Notes: generated by a model not told the origin, from the letters alone. Counted from the first letter of the stretch, positions 45,195 through 56,409 are shown. The stretch is DNA of 64,000 nt from CAVPOO01 sp963707015 (GCA_963707015.1 CAVPOO010000015.1:186001-250000); one strand, 5' to 3'. Numbers and translations: made by a program.

Positions 45195-46475
45195 CTAGCG
45201 CGCGGAGCGGTCGCTGGCTTCGTCGTGCTTTGTCAACAAGCCCTGAACCCGCTGCCACCAGCTCCGTTGCGAGCGCAGCCTGGCCTCTGTCGCCGCCCTG
45301 ACGGCCTTCTCCGCGGCGTCGGCCAAATCGTCTGCAAAGGTGACCGCCAGCCCCGAGTCCTTGAGCCTGAGTCTGCCAAACTCGGCATTCACGCCGGCAA
45401 GGCGCACGATCAGGGGCACGCGTAGCGGGACTTCCCTGCTGGCCAGGATCATGCCGTCGGCGATGGTGTCGCAGCGCATGATGCCACCGCCAAAAACATT
45501 GACCAGGATTGTCTCGACAGTCGGATCAGACAGGATCAGCTCGAAGGCATATCTGACGCGCTCGACCTGCACGGCCGGCGGTACATCGAGAAAGTTTGCC
45601 GGCTCGCCTCCATACAAGGTGACCGCGTCGAGCGTCGCCATCGCGAGCCCGGCGCCACTGGCCAGACAGCCGATGTTGCCACCGAGCTTGACATAGTTGA
45701 GGCCATGCTGCGTGGCATCCAGCTCGCCCCATTGCAGCTCGCCTTCATCGCGCAGCGCTTCGATGTCCCGATGACGAAACATGGCATTGTCATCGAATGT
45801 CAACCTCGCATCCAGGGCCAGCAGATCGCCCGCGGTCGTGATTGCCAGGGGGTTGATCTCGATCAGCGAGGCATCCAGGCGCATGAACATGTCGTACATG
45901 GCCAGCATGATGCCTGATGCCTCATGCGCCTGATCACCCGCCAGCCCCAGGGCAGCAGCCACCGCTTGGGCGGAATCTCCCGACAGGCCCGCCAGGGGAT
46001 CGATAGCCACTTTTATGACCGATTCGGGAGACCGGGTCGTTACCGATTCGATGTTGGCCCCCCCCTCCCCGAGCGCGATCAGCGTGACACGACTGGTCCG
46101 GCGATCCACCAGCATGCCGAGATAGAGCTCCCGCTGCACCTCATGCGCGGCCTCGACGTAGACCCGCTTCACCTCTCTGCCTGCCGGGCCGGTCTGCTCC
46201 GTGACGAGCACCTGCCCGAGCATCTGGCTGGCATTTTCAGCTACCGCTTCAAGCGAGCCGACGAAGCGGATCCCGCCCTCCGCCTCCGGGCTGCCGTCGA
46301 AACGCCCGCTGCGGCGTCCACCGGCGTGAATCTGTGCCTTGACGACCCACTGAGAGCCCCCGAGCCCCCGGGCCACCTCGACTGCCTCGTCCGGTGTTGA
46401 CGCGACACCCCCGCGCGGAACAGGGACGCCCTGTTTGTCCAGGAGTTCCTTGGCCTGATACTCATAGATTTTCAT
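45195..46475 (-). CDS. Succinate/malate-CoA ligase beta subunit-like, paralog 2
   Basis: A 426-aa ATP-grasp subunit of the SucC/MtkA family (MKIYEYQAKELLDKQGVPVPRGG ... WVVKAQIHAGGR). It is unusual in three places: an insertion GRFDGSPEAEGGIRF, the conserved NFLDVGGGA loop reads NFLDVPPAVQ, and LVNIFGGIMRCD reads LVNVFGGGIMRCD. A basic tail (RSQRSWWQRVQGLLTKHDE) extends beyond normal length. The frame opens at 46544; the ATG at 46475 gives the family start. These changes may alter substrate or reduce activity. Confidence 0.85.
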   Translation of the reverse strand: MKIYEYQAKELLDKQGVPVPRGGVASTPDEAVEVARGLGGSQWVVKAQIHAGGRRSGRFDGSPEAEGGIRFVGSLEAVAENASQMLGQVLVTEQTGPAGREVKRVYVEAAHEVQRELYLGMLVDRRTSRVTLIALGEGGANIESVTTRSPESVIKVAIDPLAGLSGDSAQAVAAALGLAGDQAHEASGIMLAMYDMFMRLDASLIEINPLAITTAGDLLALDARLTFDDNAMFRHRDIEALRDEGELQWGELDATQHGLNYVKLGGNIGCLASGAGLAMATLDAVTLYGGEPANFLDVPPAVQVERVRYAFELILSDPTVETILVNVFGGGIMRCDTIADGMILASREVPLRVPLIVRLAGVNAEFGRLRLKDSGLAVTFADDLADAAEKAVRAATEARLRSQRSWWQRVQGLLTKHDEASDRSAR

Positions 46476-46732
46476 AACATCTGGTCTGTGCGGATGGCGG
46501 TATACGCCGTGTTCAGCAAGGCCCGCCGTATCGGGCCGGAACAACGCATGAAAACAGAACGCCGCAGGGACTTCAATACACCAACGGGCAGGACACGACA
46601 GGCGTGATCGAAGACAAACCGCAGCGCGTCATGAGATGCAGACCGGTCACGCGGGAAGCACGGTGATGGCCTGGCGTCAAAGGCGCAAGCGGGGCGGGTC
46701 GCCATGCCCGATACCAGGCTTCGCCGTCTCCC

Positions 46733-49486
46733 TCAAGCGACCTCCGCTGCCTCCACGCGGGCGGCGCAGAACTTGAATTCGGGGATTTTGCCGAAGGGGT
46801 CGAGTGCCGGGTTGGTCAACACATTGGCCGCCGCCTCTGCATAGCAAAAGGGAATGAAGATCATCCCCGGCGGCACTGCACCGTCGGCACGCGCCGTCAG
46901 CTCGATGATCCCGCGCCGGGTCGATACCTTTATCCTGGTACCTGGCTGGATATTCAGCTGGGCAAGATCCCGGGGTGACAGGCTGGCCACCGCCTCCGGC
47001 TCGAGCGCGTCGAGTACGCTGGCGCGCCGGGTCATGGCGCCGGTGTGCCAGTGCTCGAGCTGTCGTCCCGTGGTCAACACCATGGGGAAGTCCTCGTCGG
47101 GCAGTTCGTCCGGTGGAATGATCCTCGCCGGTACCAGCCTGCCGCGGCCGCTCGGCGTGGGAAACCCGTCAGCGAAGACGATGTCCTCGCCCGGCCTGTC
47201 CGGCGCCTTGCAGGGATAGGTCACGGAATCCTCGCGCTCCACACGTTCCCAGCTGATGTTGTCCAGTGACGGCATGACGCGCGTCATTTCGGCGAACACC
47301 TCGCGCGGGTGGCTGTATCCCCAGTCGCAGCCGATACGTCGCGCGATTTCCTGGGTGATCCACCAGTCCTGCCGCGCGTCGCCCGGCATCTCCAGGGCCT
47401 TCCTGCCCCTCTGCACCTGACGGTTGGTGTTCGTCACCGTGCCGTCCTTTTCCGGCCAGGCGGAGGCGGGTAAGACGACGTCGGCATGAAACGCGGTCTC
47501 GGTCAGGAAGATATCCTGCACGACCAGATGCTCCAGCCTGGCCAGTGCCTTGCGCGCGTGCTCGACATCCGGATCGGACATGGCGGGATTTTCGCCCATG
47601 ATGTACATGCCCTTGACCTGTCCCGCGTGGATGGCTCGCATGACCTCCACGACCGTCAGACCCTTCTCGGGGTCGAGCCGGGTGCCCCACACATCCTCGA
47701 ATCGCTGGCGCACATCGGGCAGGTCAACCAGCTGGTAATCGGGAAACATCATGGGGATCAGCCCGGCGTCAGACGCCCCCTGAACATTGTTCTGACCACG
47801 CAGGGGATGCAGGCCCGCGCCTGGCCGGCCCACCTGTCCCGTGATCAGGGCGAGCGCAATCAGGCACCGCGAGTTATCCGTGCCGTGAATGTGCTGCGAG
47901 ATTCCCATGCCCCAGAATATGAGGGCCGCCTTCGCCTTCGCATAGGTGCGCGCCACCGTGCGCAGCGTGGCGGCGTCTATGCCGCACACCGGGGCCATCG
48001 ATTCCGGGGTGAAGTCCTTGATGTGTTCCCGAAAGTTCTCGAAACCTTCGGTGTGGGCGTCCACATATGCCTGGTCGTAAAGCGCCTCGGTGACGATCAC
48101 GTTGAGCATCGCGTTGAGCAGTGCGACGTCGCTGCCGGGTTTGAACTGCAGCATATGCGTGGCATGACGCTTCAGCGCCATGCCCCTGGGGTCCATGACG
48201 ATCAGCGCCCCCCGTTTTGCCGCCTGCTTGAAATAGGTGGCCGCGACGGGATGATTTTCGGTCGGGTTGGCACCGATCACGATGACGACATCCGCGTCCT
48301 TGACGGCATTGAAGGGCGCGGTGACGGCACCCGAGCCGATGCCCTCCAGCAGGGCGGCTACCGAGGAGGCGTGACACAGGCGGGTGCAGTGATCGACGTT
48401 GTTGGTGCCGAAGCCGGTGCGCACCAGCTTCTGGAACAGGTAGGCCTCCTCATTCGAACATTTTGCCGAGCCGAATCCGGCCAGGGCGTCGCCTCCGTCA
48501 CGGTCCCGGATCGCCTTCAGGCCGCGGGCAGCGACCTCGAGCGCCTCGTCCCAGCTGGCCTCCCGGAAGTGGGTCAGCGGATTGGCCGGATCGAGATCGA
48601 TATCACCGCGCTTGGGGGCATCATCGCGACGAATGAGCGGTTTGCTCAGGCGGTGCGGATGATGGACGTAGTTGAACCCGAAGCGGCCCTTTACACAGAG
48701 ACGGTTTTCATTGGCGGGTCCGTTGCGGCCCTGCACCGCGACGATCTCGTTGTCCCTGACCTGGTAGCTGATCTGGCAGCCCACACCGCAGTAGGGACAG
48801 ACGCTCGCCACTTCGGTGAACGGCCCGGGCCTGCCGACGCCTGCCTCGTCGACCAGGGTGGTCTCCATGAGCGCCCCCGTCGGGCAGGCCTGAACGCACT
48901 CGCCACAGGCCACGCAGGTGCTGCTGCCCATGGGATCGTCGAAGTCGAATACGATCTTTGCGTTATGCCCGCGGTACGCCATGCCGATCACATCATTGAC
49001 CTGCACCTCGCGACAGGCGCGCACACAGAGATTGCACTGGATACAGGCATCCAGTGCCACGCGCATGGCGGGATGACTCGAATCCGGCGCCGGTGTGGCT
49101 CGAGCGGGAAAGCGACTCGTGCCGACACCCAGCCGATCGGCCCACCGCCACAGGTGAGAGTCGCGGTCATGCGCGACCTCGCGCGCGGGCTGGTCGGCAA
49201 GCAACAGTTCCATCACCATGCGCTGCGCCGTCGCGGCCCGTTGGCTGGCGGTGCTGACCTGCATGCCCTCGGATGGCCTGCGAAGGCAGGCGGCCGCCAG
49301 CACCCGCTCCCCGGCAATCTCCACCATGCAGGCCCGGCAGTTGCCGTCCGGGCGATAGCCGGGTTCCGGCAGGTAACAGAGGTGCGGAACGTCGATGCCG
49401 TGGCGCCGGGCAACCTGCCAGATCGTTTCGTCCGGCTGGGCCTCGACCTGCCTGCCGTCCAGCGTAAAGCGAATCTGGTTACTCAT
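46733..49486 (-). CDS. fdhA: NAD-dependent formate dehydrogenase, molybdopterin alpha subunit
   Basis: Catalytic subunit of a soluble, FdsABG-type formate dehydrogenase, 917 aa. N-terminal [2Fe-2S] NuoG-like domain (HLCYLPEPGYRPDGNCRACMVEIAG), then ferredoxin-like [4Fe-4S] sites (ACIQCNLCVRACREVQ; TCVACGECVQACPTGAL), then the molybdopterin domain with VCPYCGVGCQISY and the active-site Cys in DHCTRLCHASS (no selenocysteine TGA). It oxidises formate to CO2. The start at 49486 overlaps the fdhB stop (ATGA); the open frame upstream to 49675 lies inside fdhB. No fdhD-like gene is in the window. Confidence 0.94.
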   Translation of the reverse strand: MSNQIRFTLDGRQVEAQPDETIWQVARRHGIDVPHLCYLPEPGYRPDGNCRACMVEIAGERVLAAACLRRPSEGMQVSTASQRAATAQRMVMELLLADQPAREVAHDRDSHLWRWADRLGVGTSRFPARATPAPDSSHPAMRVALDACIQCNLCVRACREVQVNDVIGMAYRGHNAKIVFDFDDPMGSSTCVACGECVQACPTGALMETTLVDEAGVGRPGPFTEVASVCPYCGVGCQISYQVRDNEIVAVQGRNGPANENRLCVKGRFGFNYVHHPHRLSKPLIRRDDAPKRGDIDLDPANPLTHFREASWDEALEVAARGLKAIRDRDGGDALAGFGSAKCSNEEAYLFQKLVRTGFGTNNVDHCTRLCHASSVAALLEGIGSGAVTAPFNAVKDADVVIVIGANPTENHPVAATYFKQAAKRGALIVMDPRGMALKRHATHMLQFKPGSDVALLNAMLNVIVTEALYDQAYVDAHTEGFENFREHIKDFTPESMAPVCGIDAATLRTVARTYAKAKAALIFWGMGISQHIHGTDNSRCLIALALITGQVGRPGAGLHPLRGQNNVQGASDAGLIPMMFPDYQLVDLPDVRQRFEDVWGTRLDPEKGLTVVEVMRAIHAGQVKGMYIMGENPAMSDPDVEHARKALARLEHLVVQDIFLTETAFHADVVLPASAWPEKDGTVTNTNRQVQRGRKALEMPGDARQDWWITQEIARRIGCDWGYSHPREVFAEMTRVMPSLDNISWERVEREDSVTYPCKAPDRPGEDIVFADGFPTPSGRGRLVPARIIPPDELPDEDFPMVLTTGRQLEHWHTGAMTRRASVLDALEPEAVASLSPRDLAQLNIQPGTRIKVSTRRGIIELTARADGAVPPGMIFIPFCYAEAAANVLTNPALDPFGKIPEFKFCAARVEAAEVA

Positions 49487-51189
49487 GAGAGGTCCTCGCG
49501 AAAATACCTCAGCACCGAGTTGATGGGGTTGCCGGCGGCCTGGCCGAGCCCGCAGATCGAGGCGTCCGCCATGGTCTTGCTCAACGCCGCCAGCAGGTCG
49601 ACATCCCATTCGGCGGCTGTCATCAGCTTGACGGCCTTTTCGGTTCCCACCCGGCAGGGCGTGCACTGCCCGCAACTCTCATCCTCGAAAAAGCGCATCA
49701 GGTTGAGCGCCACGTCGCGCATGTTGTCCCGATCGCTGAACACCACGATGGCGGCCGAGCCGATGAAACAGCCGTGTTGCTCGAGTGTCCCGAAATCCAG
49801 CGGCTCATCACCCAGCGCTGCCGGCAATATGCCGCCCGATGCCCCGCCTGGCAGGTACGCCTTGAAGCGATGGCCGTCCTGCATCCCCCCGCAGAATTCC
49901 TCAATCAGCTCGCGGACGGTGATGCCCGCCGGGGCCAGCTTGACCCCCGGCTCCTTGACCCGGCCGGAGACGGAATAGCTGCGCCAGCCCTGACGACCGT
50001 TGCGCCCTGCAGCCGTAAACCACTCCGGTCCACGCTCCACGATATCGCGTACCCAGTAAAGCGTCTCCACGTTATTCTCCAGGGTAGGGCGGCCGAACAG
50101 CCCCACCTCGGCAACATAGGGCGGGCGATTCCGGGGCAGGCCGCGTTTACCCTCGATGGATTCCATCATCGCGGATTCCTCGCCACAGATGTAGGCACCG
50201 GCGCCGCGCCGCAGTTCCACCTTCAGGCCACCGAGCAGCCCCTCGGATTCAACCCGCCCCAGTTCCTTCTTCAAGGCGTCACCTACCCCGGGATATTCAT
50301 CGCGCAGGTAGACATAGCACACCTTGACCTTGACGACCCACGCCGCGACCAGCATGCCTTCGATGAACCGATGGGGATCGCGCTCCAGGTAGTGGCGGTC
50401 CTTGAAGGTGCCGGGCTCGCCTTCATCGGCGTTGACCGCCATCAGGCGGGGCTCGGGATAGCCGCGTACGATTTTCCACTTGCGGCCGGCCGGAAAACCC
50501 GCGCCGCCGAGGCCGCGCAGCTGGGAGTGCTCGAGGGCGGTAATGATGTCCTCTGCCTGGCGTTCGCCGGACAGACACTCACCGAGCAGTTGGTAGCCGC
50601 CGTTCGCGACATAGTCGTCGTAGCCGAGGTAGTCCGGAAGCTCGGCTCGGGTCCGCCCCTGCCGGATCGTCTCCAGCACCGACGCCGTGCTTGCCCCCAC
50701 CACATGGCGCTGTCCGACGACAGCGACCGGCGCCATGTCACAGCGCCCCATGCAGGGCGCCCGCACTACGCGCACGTCCTGACCGGCCTTCCCGGCCAGC
50801 TCCGCCAACAGCGTCCGGGCGCCGGCCAGCTCACAGGAGATGCTGTCGCACACCCGGACGGTGAGCGGCGGCGGCGGCCTCTCGCCTTCCCTGACCACGT
50901 CGAAATGCGCGTAGAAGCTCGCAACTTCGTACACCTCGGTCAGCGCCAGCCGCATTTCCTGCGCCAGCGCGGCCAGGTGGGACGCTGACAGATGCCCGTA
51001 GTGGTCCTGAATCAGATGCAGATGTTCAATGAGCAGATCACGGCGCCGCGAGCGGCTGCCCAGCAGCTCGCGCAGCTCCGACAACGCTGCGGGGTCTACC
51101 TGTCGACCTTTGGGCGTCTTTCCGGTCCTTCGCTTTTTCGCCCCGGGATGGCCGCGCCTCGAAACTGATGCCTTCGGGTCTGTCATCAC
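49483..51189 (-). CDS. fdhB: Formate dehydrogenase NAD-reducing subunit (FdsG-FdsB fusion)
   Basis: A 568-aa diaphorase subunit that passes electrons from the alpha subunit to NAD+. Residues about 30-180 are a NuoE/FdsG thioredoxin-like [2Fe-2S] domain (VRVCDSISCELAGA ... RAPCMGRCDMAPV); the remainder is NuoF/FdsB with the FMN/NADH site (RGLGGAGFPAGRKW, GAGAYICGEESAMMESIEGKRG) and the [4Fe-4S] cysteines (ESCGQCTPCRVGT ... ICGLG). In many bacteria these are separate genes (fdsG, fdsB); here they are fused. A basic N-terminal tail of about 30 residues precedes the first domain. It lies 65 bp after sucD and overlaps fdhA by 4 bp. Confidence 0.92.
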   Translation of the reverse strand: MMTDPKASVSRRGHPGAKKRRTGKTPKGRQVDPAALSELRELLGSRSRRRDLLIEHLHLIQDHYGHLSASHLAALAQEMRLALTEVYEVASFYAHFDVVREGERPPPPLTVRVCDSISCELAGARTLLAELAGKAGQDVRVVRAPCMGRCDMAPVAVVGQRHVVGASTASVLETIRQGRTRAELPDYLGYDDYVANGGYQLLGECLSGERQAEDIITALEHSQLRGLGGAGFPAGRKWKIVRGYPEPRLMAVNADEGEPGTFKDRHYLERDPHRFIEGMLVAAWVVKVKVCYVYLRDEYPGVGDALKKELGRVESEGLLGGLKVELRRGAGAYICGEESAMMESIEGKRGLPRNRPPYVAEVGLFGRPTLENNVETLYWVRDIVERGPEWFTAAGRNGRQGWRSYSVSGRVKEPGVKLAPAGITVRELIEEFCGGMQDGHRFKAYLPGGASGGILPAALGDEPLDFGTLEQHGCFIGSAAIVVFSDRDNMRDVALNLMRFFEDESCGQCTPCRVGTEKAVKLMTAAEWDVDLLAALSKTMADASICGLGQAAGNPINSVLRYFREDLS

Positions 51190-51254
51190 CTACCCCTGTA
51201 TGCTTGACCGGACGCAGAACGGCGCGTGGTCGGCTGAACCATACCGCCGGGGAG

Positions 51255-52129
<875 letters not shown>

Positions 52130-52130
<1 letters not shown>

Positions 52131-53299
52131 CACGCAGCCTCCTTCAGCGCCTTGACCACTTTTTCCGCGGCGTCAGCAAGATTGTCGGCCGAGACGATGT
52201 CGAGACCGGATTCGCGCAGAATGGACTTGCCAAGCTCCACGTTGGTGCCTTCGAGACGCACCACCAGTGGCACATTCAGATCGAGTTCCTTGGCCGCTTC
52301 CACAATGCCCGTGGCAATAACGTCGCAACGCATGATGCCACCGAAGATGTTGACCAGAATGCCTTTCACATTGGGGTCGGAAAGAATGATTTTGAAGGCT
52401 GCCGTTACCCGTTCGGCGGTGGCGCCGCCGCCCACGTCCAGAAAGTTCGCCGGTTCGCCGCCATACAGCTTGATGATGTCCATGGTCGCCATTGCCAGCC
52501 CCGCACCATTGACCATGCAGCCGATCGAGCCATCGAGCTTGATATAGTTGAGCTCGTGGCGACTCGCCTCAAGCTCCGCGGGATCCTCCTCGCCTTCATC
52601 CCGCAGATCCTCGACATCTTTGTGACGAAACAGGCCGTTGTCGTCAAAATTCATCTTGGCATCCAGGGCGATGAGCTCGCCGTCTCCGGTCACGACCAGG
52701 GGGTTGATTTCGATCAGGCTTGCATCCAGCTCGGTGTAGGCCCGGTACATGCCCTGCAGAAAGGTGACCGCTGAGCGAATCTGCGGTCCCTCCAGGCCCA
52801 GCCCGAATGCCAGCTTGCGCGCATGGAACGGCTGCAGGCCGGTCACCGGGTCGATTGCCACCTTCATGATCTTCTCCGGGGTCTTTGCGGCGACCTCCTC
52901 GATATCCATGCCGCCCTCCGTGGACGCCATGACGGTGACGAAGCTCGTGGCTCGATCGAGCAGCACACTGAGGTAGAGTTCCCGGGCGATGTCGCACCCC
53001 TCTTCGATGTAGAGCCGCTTGACCTCCTTGCCCTCGGGGCCGGTCTGATGGGTGACCAGCGTCATGCCGAGCATGGCCTCGGCCGCCGCCTTGACCTCAT
53101 CGTGCGACTTGACCACCTTGACACCACCGGCCTTGCCACGCCCGCCGGCATGGATCTGGGCCTTGACGACCCACACCGGACCACCCAGTTCCTGCGCCGC
53201 ACACTCGGCTTCCGCCGGCGTGAAGGCAACGCCCCCGCGCGGCACGGACACACCAAATTTGCCAAGCAGCGCCTTGGCTTGATATTCGTGAATATTCAT
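52130..53299 (-). CDS. sucC: Succinate-CoA ligase beta subunit
   Basis: A 389-aa ATP-grasp beta subunit with canonical SucC segments: MNIHEYQAKALLGKFGVSVP, WVVKAQIHAGGRGKAGGVK, NFLDVGGGATAERV and LVNIFGGIMRCDVIATG. The GGIMRCD motif favours succinate over malate-CoA ligase. The frame opens at 53368, but the ATG at 53299 gives the family start and puts the operator at 53330-53346 upstream of the gene. It heads the minus-strand run sucC-sucD-fdhB-fdhA-paralog pair. It could supply succinyl-CoA to the CoA-transferase. Confidence 0.92.
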
Positions 53300-53329
53300 C
53301 GTCTCCCGCCCGCAGTCGCCTCTCGATTT

Positions 53330-53346
53330 TGGTATACAATATGCCA
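53330..53346. promoter_or_regulatory. GntR-type operator upstream of sucC
   Basis: TGGTATACAATATGCCA, one base from the perfect gntR operator, 31 bp upstream of the sucC start. It implies control of the sucCD-fdhBA unit by the same regulator. Confidence 0.78.
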
Positions 53347-53603
53347 GCGTAAATCGGCTTGCAAGCACCGCGCGGTCACGTCTACGCCCGATCCCCGCTG
53401 ATCTTCAATCACATAGGGCCCGCGCCGGCATGCGGCAGGAAGCCCGCCCGGCCCCGAGACCGGTGGGCCGGAGCCAGGCAAGCTGCTGCGCGGCGCGCGT
53501 TTCACCCGCGGCTGCCCTGCCGGAAAGGCCTGCGCGTACGCCGGCCGCCGGATGCGGCGGTTTCGCGTGCAGCCGATGCCACCCTCGCAAAGCCCCGTGC
53601 CGT

Positions 53604-53620
53604 TGGTATAGGCTATACCG
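53604..53620. promoter_or_regulatory. Weak GntR-type operator upstream of the alpha/beta hydrolase gene
   Basis: TGGTATAGGCTATACCG has inverted GGTATAG/CTATACC arms of the same length as the other operators but a different centre. It lies 157 bp upstream of the hydrolase start, in a gap (53347-53776) with no other recognisable feature. Confidence 0.5.
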
Positions 53621-53776
53621 GCCCCGGCATCCAGGCCGTCAGGTCCGACCGCTTCGGGCCCACGACCGCGAATCCGCCGGCGCACGTATACCGCAGACTC
53701 CGTTAAAGGATAGTCAATTTTGCGAACGGGCTGGCTGAGGCCGGCCCCTGGCAAGGATTACATCGGCCCGGATACC

Positions 53777-54607
53777 ATGCCCTACGCCAGGACCTCCGAC
53801 TTACGCATCCATTACGAACGCCACGGCAGCGGCCAGGCGGTTCTGTTCATCGGTGGGGTCGGTGGCGACCTGCGCAGCCACCCCAGTGTGTTCGAGAGCT
53901 ACCTGGCGGACAAATTCGACATCCTCGCCTTTGACCAGCGGGGAACCGGGCAGACCGATAAACCGGACACGCCGTACACACTGGCGCACTATGCGCGCGA
54001 TGCCACCGCCGTGATGGACGCCGTTGACTGGAAGAGCTGTCACGTGGTCGGCGTGTCGTTTGGCGGCATGGTGGCGCAGGAGCTGGCGCTGCAATTTCCG
54101 CAGCGCGTACGCAGCCTGGTGCTGGCCTGTAGCACGGCCGGCGGCGCCGGCGGCTCTTCCTATCCCCTGCATGAATTGTCTGAGCTCTCCCCGGCGGATC
54201 GCGCCAGGAAGATGCTGGCAATTTCCGATACCCGCAGGAACGAGGCCTGGCAGGCAGCCAATCCCGAGGAGACCGAGCAGATCCTCAAGCAGGCCGCCGA
54301 AAATGCGCCGCCGTTCCTGAAAGAACCTGACGGCGTCATGGGCCTGACCCGACAGATCGAGGCGCGGCGTCATCATGATACCTACGAGCGTCTGCCACAG
54401 ATTCGGGTGCCCGTCCTGGTCTGCGCCGGTCGCTACGATGGACAAGCCACGCCGGAAGCGGTCACCGCCCTGCACCGCCAGATCCCGGGCGCCGAGCTGC
54501 GTTTCTTCGAGGGTGGCCATCGCTTCCTCGGCGAGGACCCCGACGCCTACCCGGCGGTTGCCGAGTTTCTGCAACGCCACGCCACCGCGAGGGCTCCGGG
54601 GGCGTAG
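53777..54607 (+). CDS. Alpha/beta hydrolase
   Basis: Cytoplasmic alpha/beta hydrolase of 276 aa, close in layout to 3-oxoadipate enol-lactonase-type enzymes. Nucleophile elbow GVSFGG (Ser), catalytic Asp in CAGRYDGQATPE and His in FEGGHRFLGEDP. The oxyanion region is LFIGGVGGDLRSH. The frame opens at 53720; the ATG at 53777 (MPYARTSDLRIHYE) matches the family start. A weak operator of the GntR motif is upstream, so it may serve the island, for example as a thioesterase or lactonase. The substrate is unknown. Confidence 0.82.
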   Translation: MPYARTSDLRIHYERHGSGQAVLFIGGVGGDLRSHPSVFESYLADKFDILAFDQRGTGQTDKPDTPYTLAHYARDATAVMDAVDWKSCHVVGVSFGGMVAQELALQFPQRVRSLVLACSTAGGAGGSSYPLHELSELSPADRARKMLAISDTRRNEAWQAANPEETEQILKQAAENAPPFLKEPDGVMGLTRQIEARRHHDTYERLPQIRVPVLVCAGRYDGQATPEAVTALHRQIPGAELRFFEGGHRFLGEDPDAYPAVAEFLQRHATARAPGA

Positions 54608-54688
54608 CGGCCACTCAATCCGCCGCGCCGCTCTGGCGGCGCCGGCTGCGTCATGCGGTCGGCGGCTGGCAGGCCCCAAGGCGCGACC

Positions 54689-56341
54689 TCAAAGCGAGCA
54701 GGCAATATTGCCCAGCCGCTCCGTGAGCAGGGCATTTTCACGGTAGTCGATTGGCACCACCACCAGGCTCGGACCGGCTTCGCAAAATGCCTGATTCAGC
54801 GTAGCGGTCAGATCGCGGCTGTTGGCCACGTAATGACCGTGCCATCCGAACGCCTGCGCGAGCAACAGCCAGTCCGGATTTCCAAAACCGAGCTCGGTGT
54901 GGCGTCCGAACGTGGTGTTCTGTTTCCATACAATAAGGCCGTACGCATGGTCTTCCCATACCATTACAACAATATTCGCGTTGAGCCGCCTGGCGGTTTC
55001 CATCTCCTGGACATTCATAAGAAAGCCGCCGTCGCCGCAGATCGCGAGAATGCGCCGGTCCGGATGCACCAGATGCGCGGCAATCGCGCCCGGCAGGGCG
55101 AAGCCCATGGAACAAAAACCATTCGGTATGAGACAGGTATTCGGCTCGTGGCACTGATAATGACGCGCGACCCACATCTTGTGCGCGCCCACATCCGATA
55201 ACAGGATATCCTGCCGCCCCATGACCTCCCGCACATCCCACATCACCTTCTGCGGGCGGATACATCCTTCGGTGTCATCGTCATTGTGCATGCGCAGTTC
55301 GGCCGTCATCTGCTGTCGGATGGCGGCCTGCCGCGAGAGATCGAAGCTCAGACCACCGGCGGCGTCAACGCGCTCGTTCAGCATCGCCAGGGTGTTGCCC
55401 AGATCCCCGACGAGTTCCGTGCGGGGATGATAGTTGGCGTCGATTTCGGCGGCCAGAAAATCGGCGTGGATGACCGGTTTCTTACCGCCGCGATTCCACA
55501 GGTGCGGATGGTATTCGACCATGTCGTAGCCGAGCGTGATGACCAGATCGGCCTCCTCAACGGCGCCGGCCACCAGGTCCCTCGCCTGCAGGCCGATGGT
55601 GTACAGGCAATAGTCGGCATCCATGTCGACACAGCCTTTGGCCATGAAGGTGCTGACCACGCCGATGCCGGTCTTGCTGCAGAAGCGCCGCAGCTCCAGG
55701 CTCGCGCCTTTGCGGGTGCAGGCGTTGCCGGCAATGATCACCGGACGCTGTGCCTGGCGAATCAGCGCAAAGGCCTCATCCAGGACCCGCCCGTCCGGGA
55801 CCGGACGCGGAAAGCGTCGCGGCACCAGCGGCTCGGTGTCGGCCTGCAGACCGGCAATGTCCTCCGGCAGCTCGATGAGGCAGGCGCCGGGTTTCTCGGT
55901 CCGTGCGATGCGCACCGCCTTGCGGACGATCTCAGGAACGTTGTTGGGGTGCCAGATGGTCGTCGCCCATTTGGTCACCGGCTCGAACATGCCGACCACG
56001 TCCATGACCTGGTGAGATTCCTTGTGCAGGCGGGTGGAGGCGCCCTGCCCGGTCAAGACCAGCATCGGCGCGCGATCCATGTTGGCGTTGGCGACACCGG
56101 TAATCAGATTGGTTGCGCCGGGCCCCAGCGTGCCGAGGCAACCGGCGGGATTGCCGGTCAGACGGCCGTAGACCTCCGCCATGAATGCCGCCCCCTGCTC
56201 ATGGCGGGTCAGAATGAAGCGGATCGAACGGGACTTCTCCAGCGACAGCATGAAGTCGGCGTTTTCTTCGCCGGGCACCCCGAAGATATACTCGATACCC
56301 TCGCTCTCGAGGCACTTCACGAACAGGTCAGACGCTTTCAT
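54689..56341 (-). CDS. Acetolactate synthase-like ThDP enzyme
   Basis: A 550-aa ThDP enzyme most like the catabolic (AlsS-type) acetolactate synthases: MKASDLFVKCLESEGIEYIFGVPGEEN, catalytic Glu48 in TRHEQGAAFMAEVYGRLTG, SHQVMDVVGMFEPVTKW and the ThDP site GDGGFLMNVQEMETARRLN. No regulatory ilvN-like subunit is adjacent, so anabolic acetolactate synthesis is less likely. It follows a quinone oxidoreductase gene by 68 bp and is convergent with the alpha/beta hydrolase gene. Other activities of the superfamily cannot be excluded. Confidence 0.85.
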   Translation of the reverse strand: MKASDLFVKCLESEGIEYIFGVPGEENADFMLSLEKSRSIRFILTRHEQGAAFMAEVYGRLTGNPAGCLGTLGPGATNLITGVANANMDRAPMLVLTGQGASTRLHKESHQVMDVVGMFEPVTKWATTIWHPNNVPEIVRKAVRIARTEKPGACLIELPEDIAGLQADTEPLVPRRFPRPVPDGRVLDEAFALIRQAQRPVIIAGNACTRKGASLELRRFCSKTGIGVVSTFMAKGCVDMDADYCLYTIGLQARDLVAGAVEEADLVITLGYDMVEYHPHLWNRGGKKPVIHADFLAAEIDANYHPRTELVGDLGNTLAMLNERVDAAGGLSFDLSRQAAIRQQMTAELRMHNDDDTEGCIRPQKVMWDVREVMGRQDILLSDVGAHKMWVARHYQCHEPNTCLIPNGFCSMGFALPGAIAAHLVHPDRRILAICGDGGFLMNVQEMETARRLNANIVVMVWEDHAYGLIVWKQNTTFGRHTELGFGNPDWLLLAQAFGWHGHYVANSRDLTATLNQAFCEAGPSLVVVPIDYRENALLTERLGNIACSL

Positions 56342-56409
56342 GATTCCTTCACGGGTTCAGGATCGCGCCGGCGGGCTCAGCACGCAGGCGGCGGCGCAAC
56401 CCTGCGCAG

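Noticed and set aside
48380..48420. Selenocysteine formate dehydrogenase
   Set aside because: The active-site codon is an ordinary Cys (RLCHASS); no in-frame TGA is present.
47486..49978. Long plus-strand open frame of 830 codons opposite fdhA
   Set aside because: Antisense to the well-supported fdhA reading frame and without recognisable motifs.
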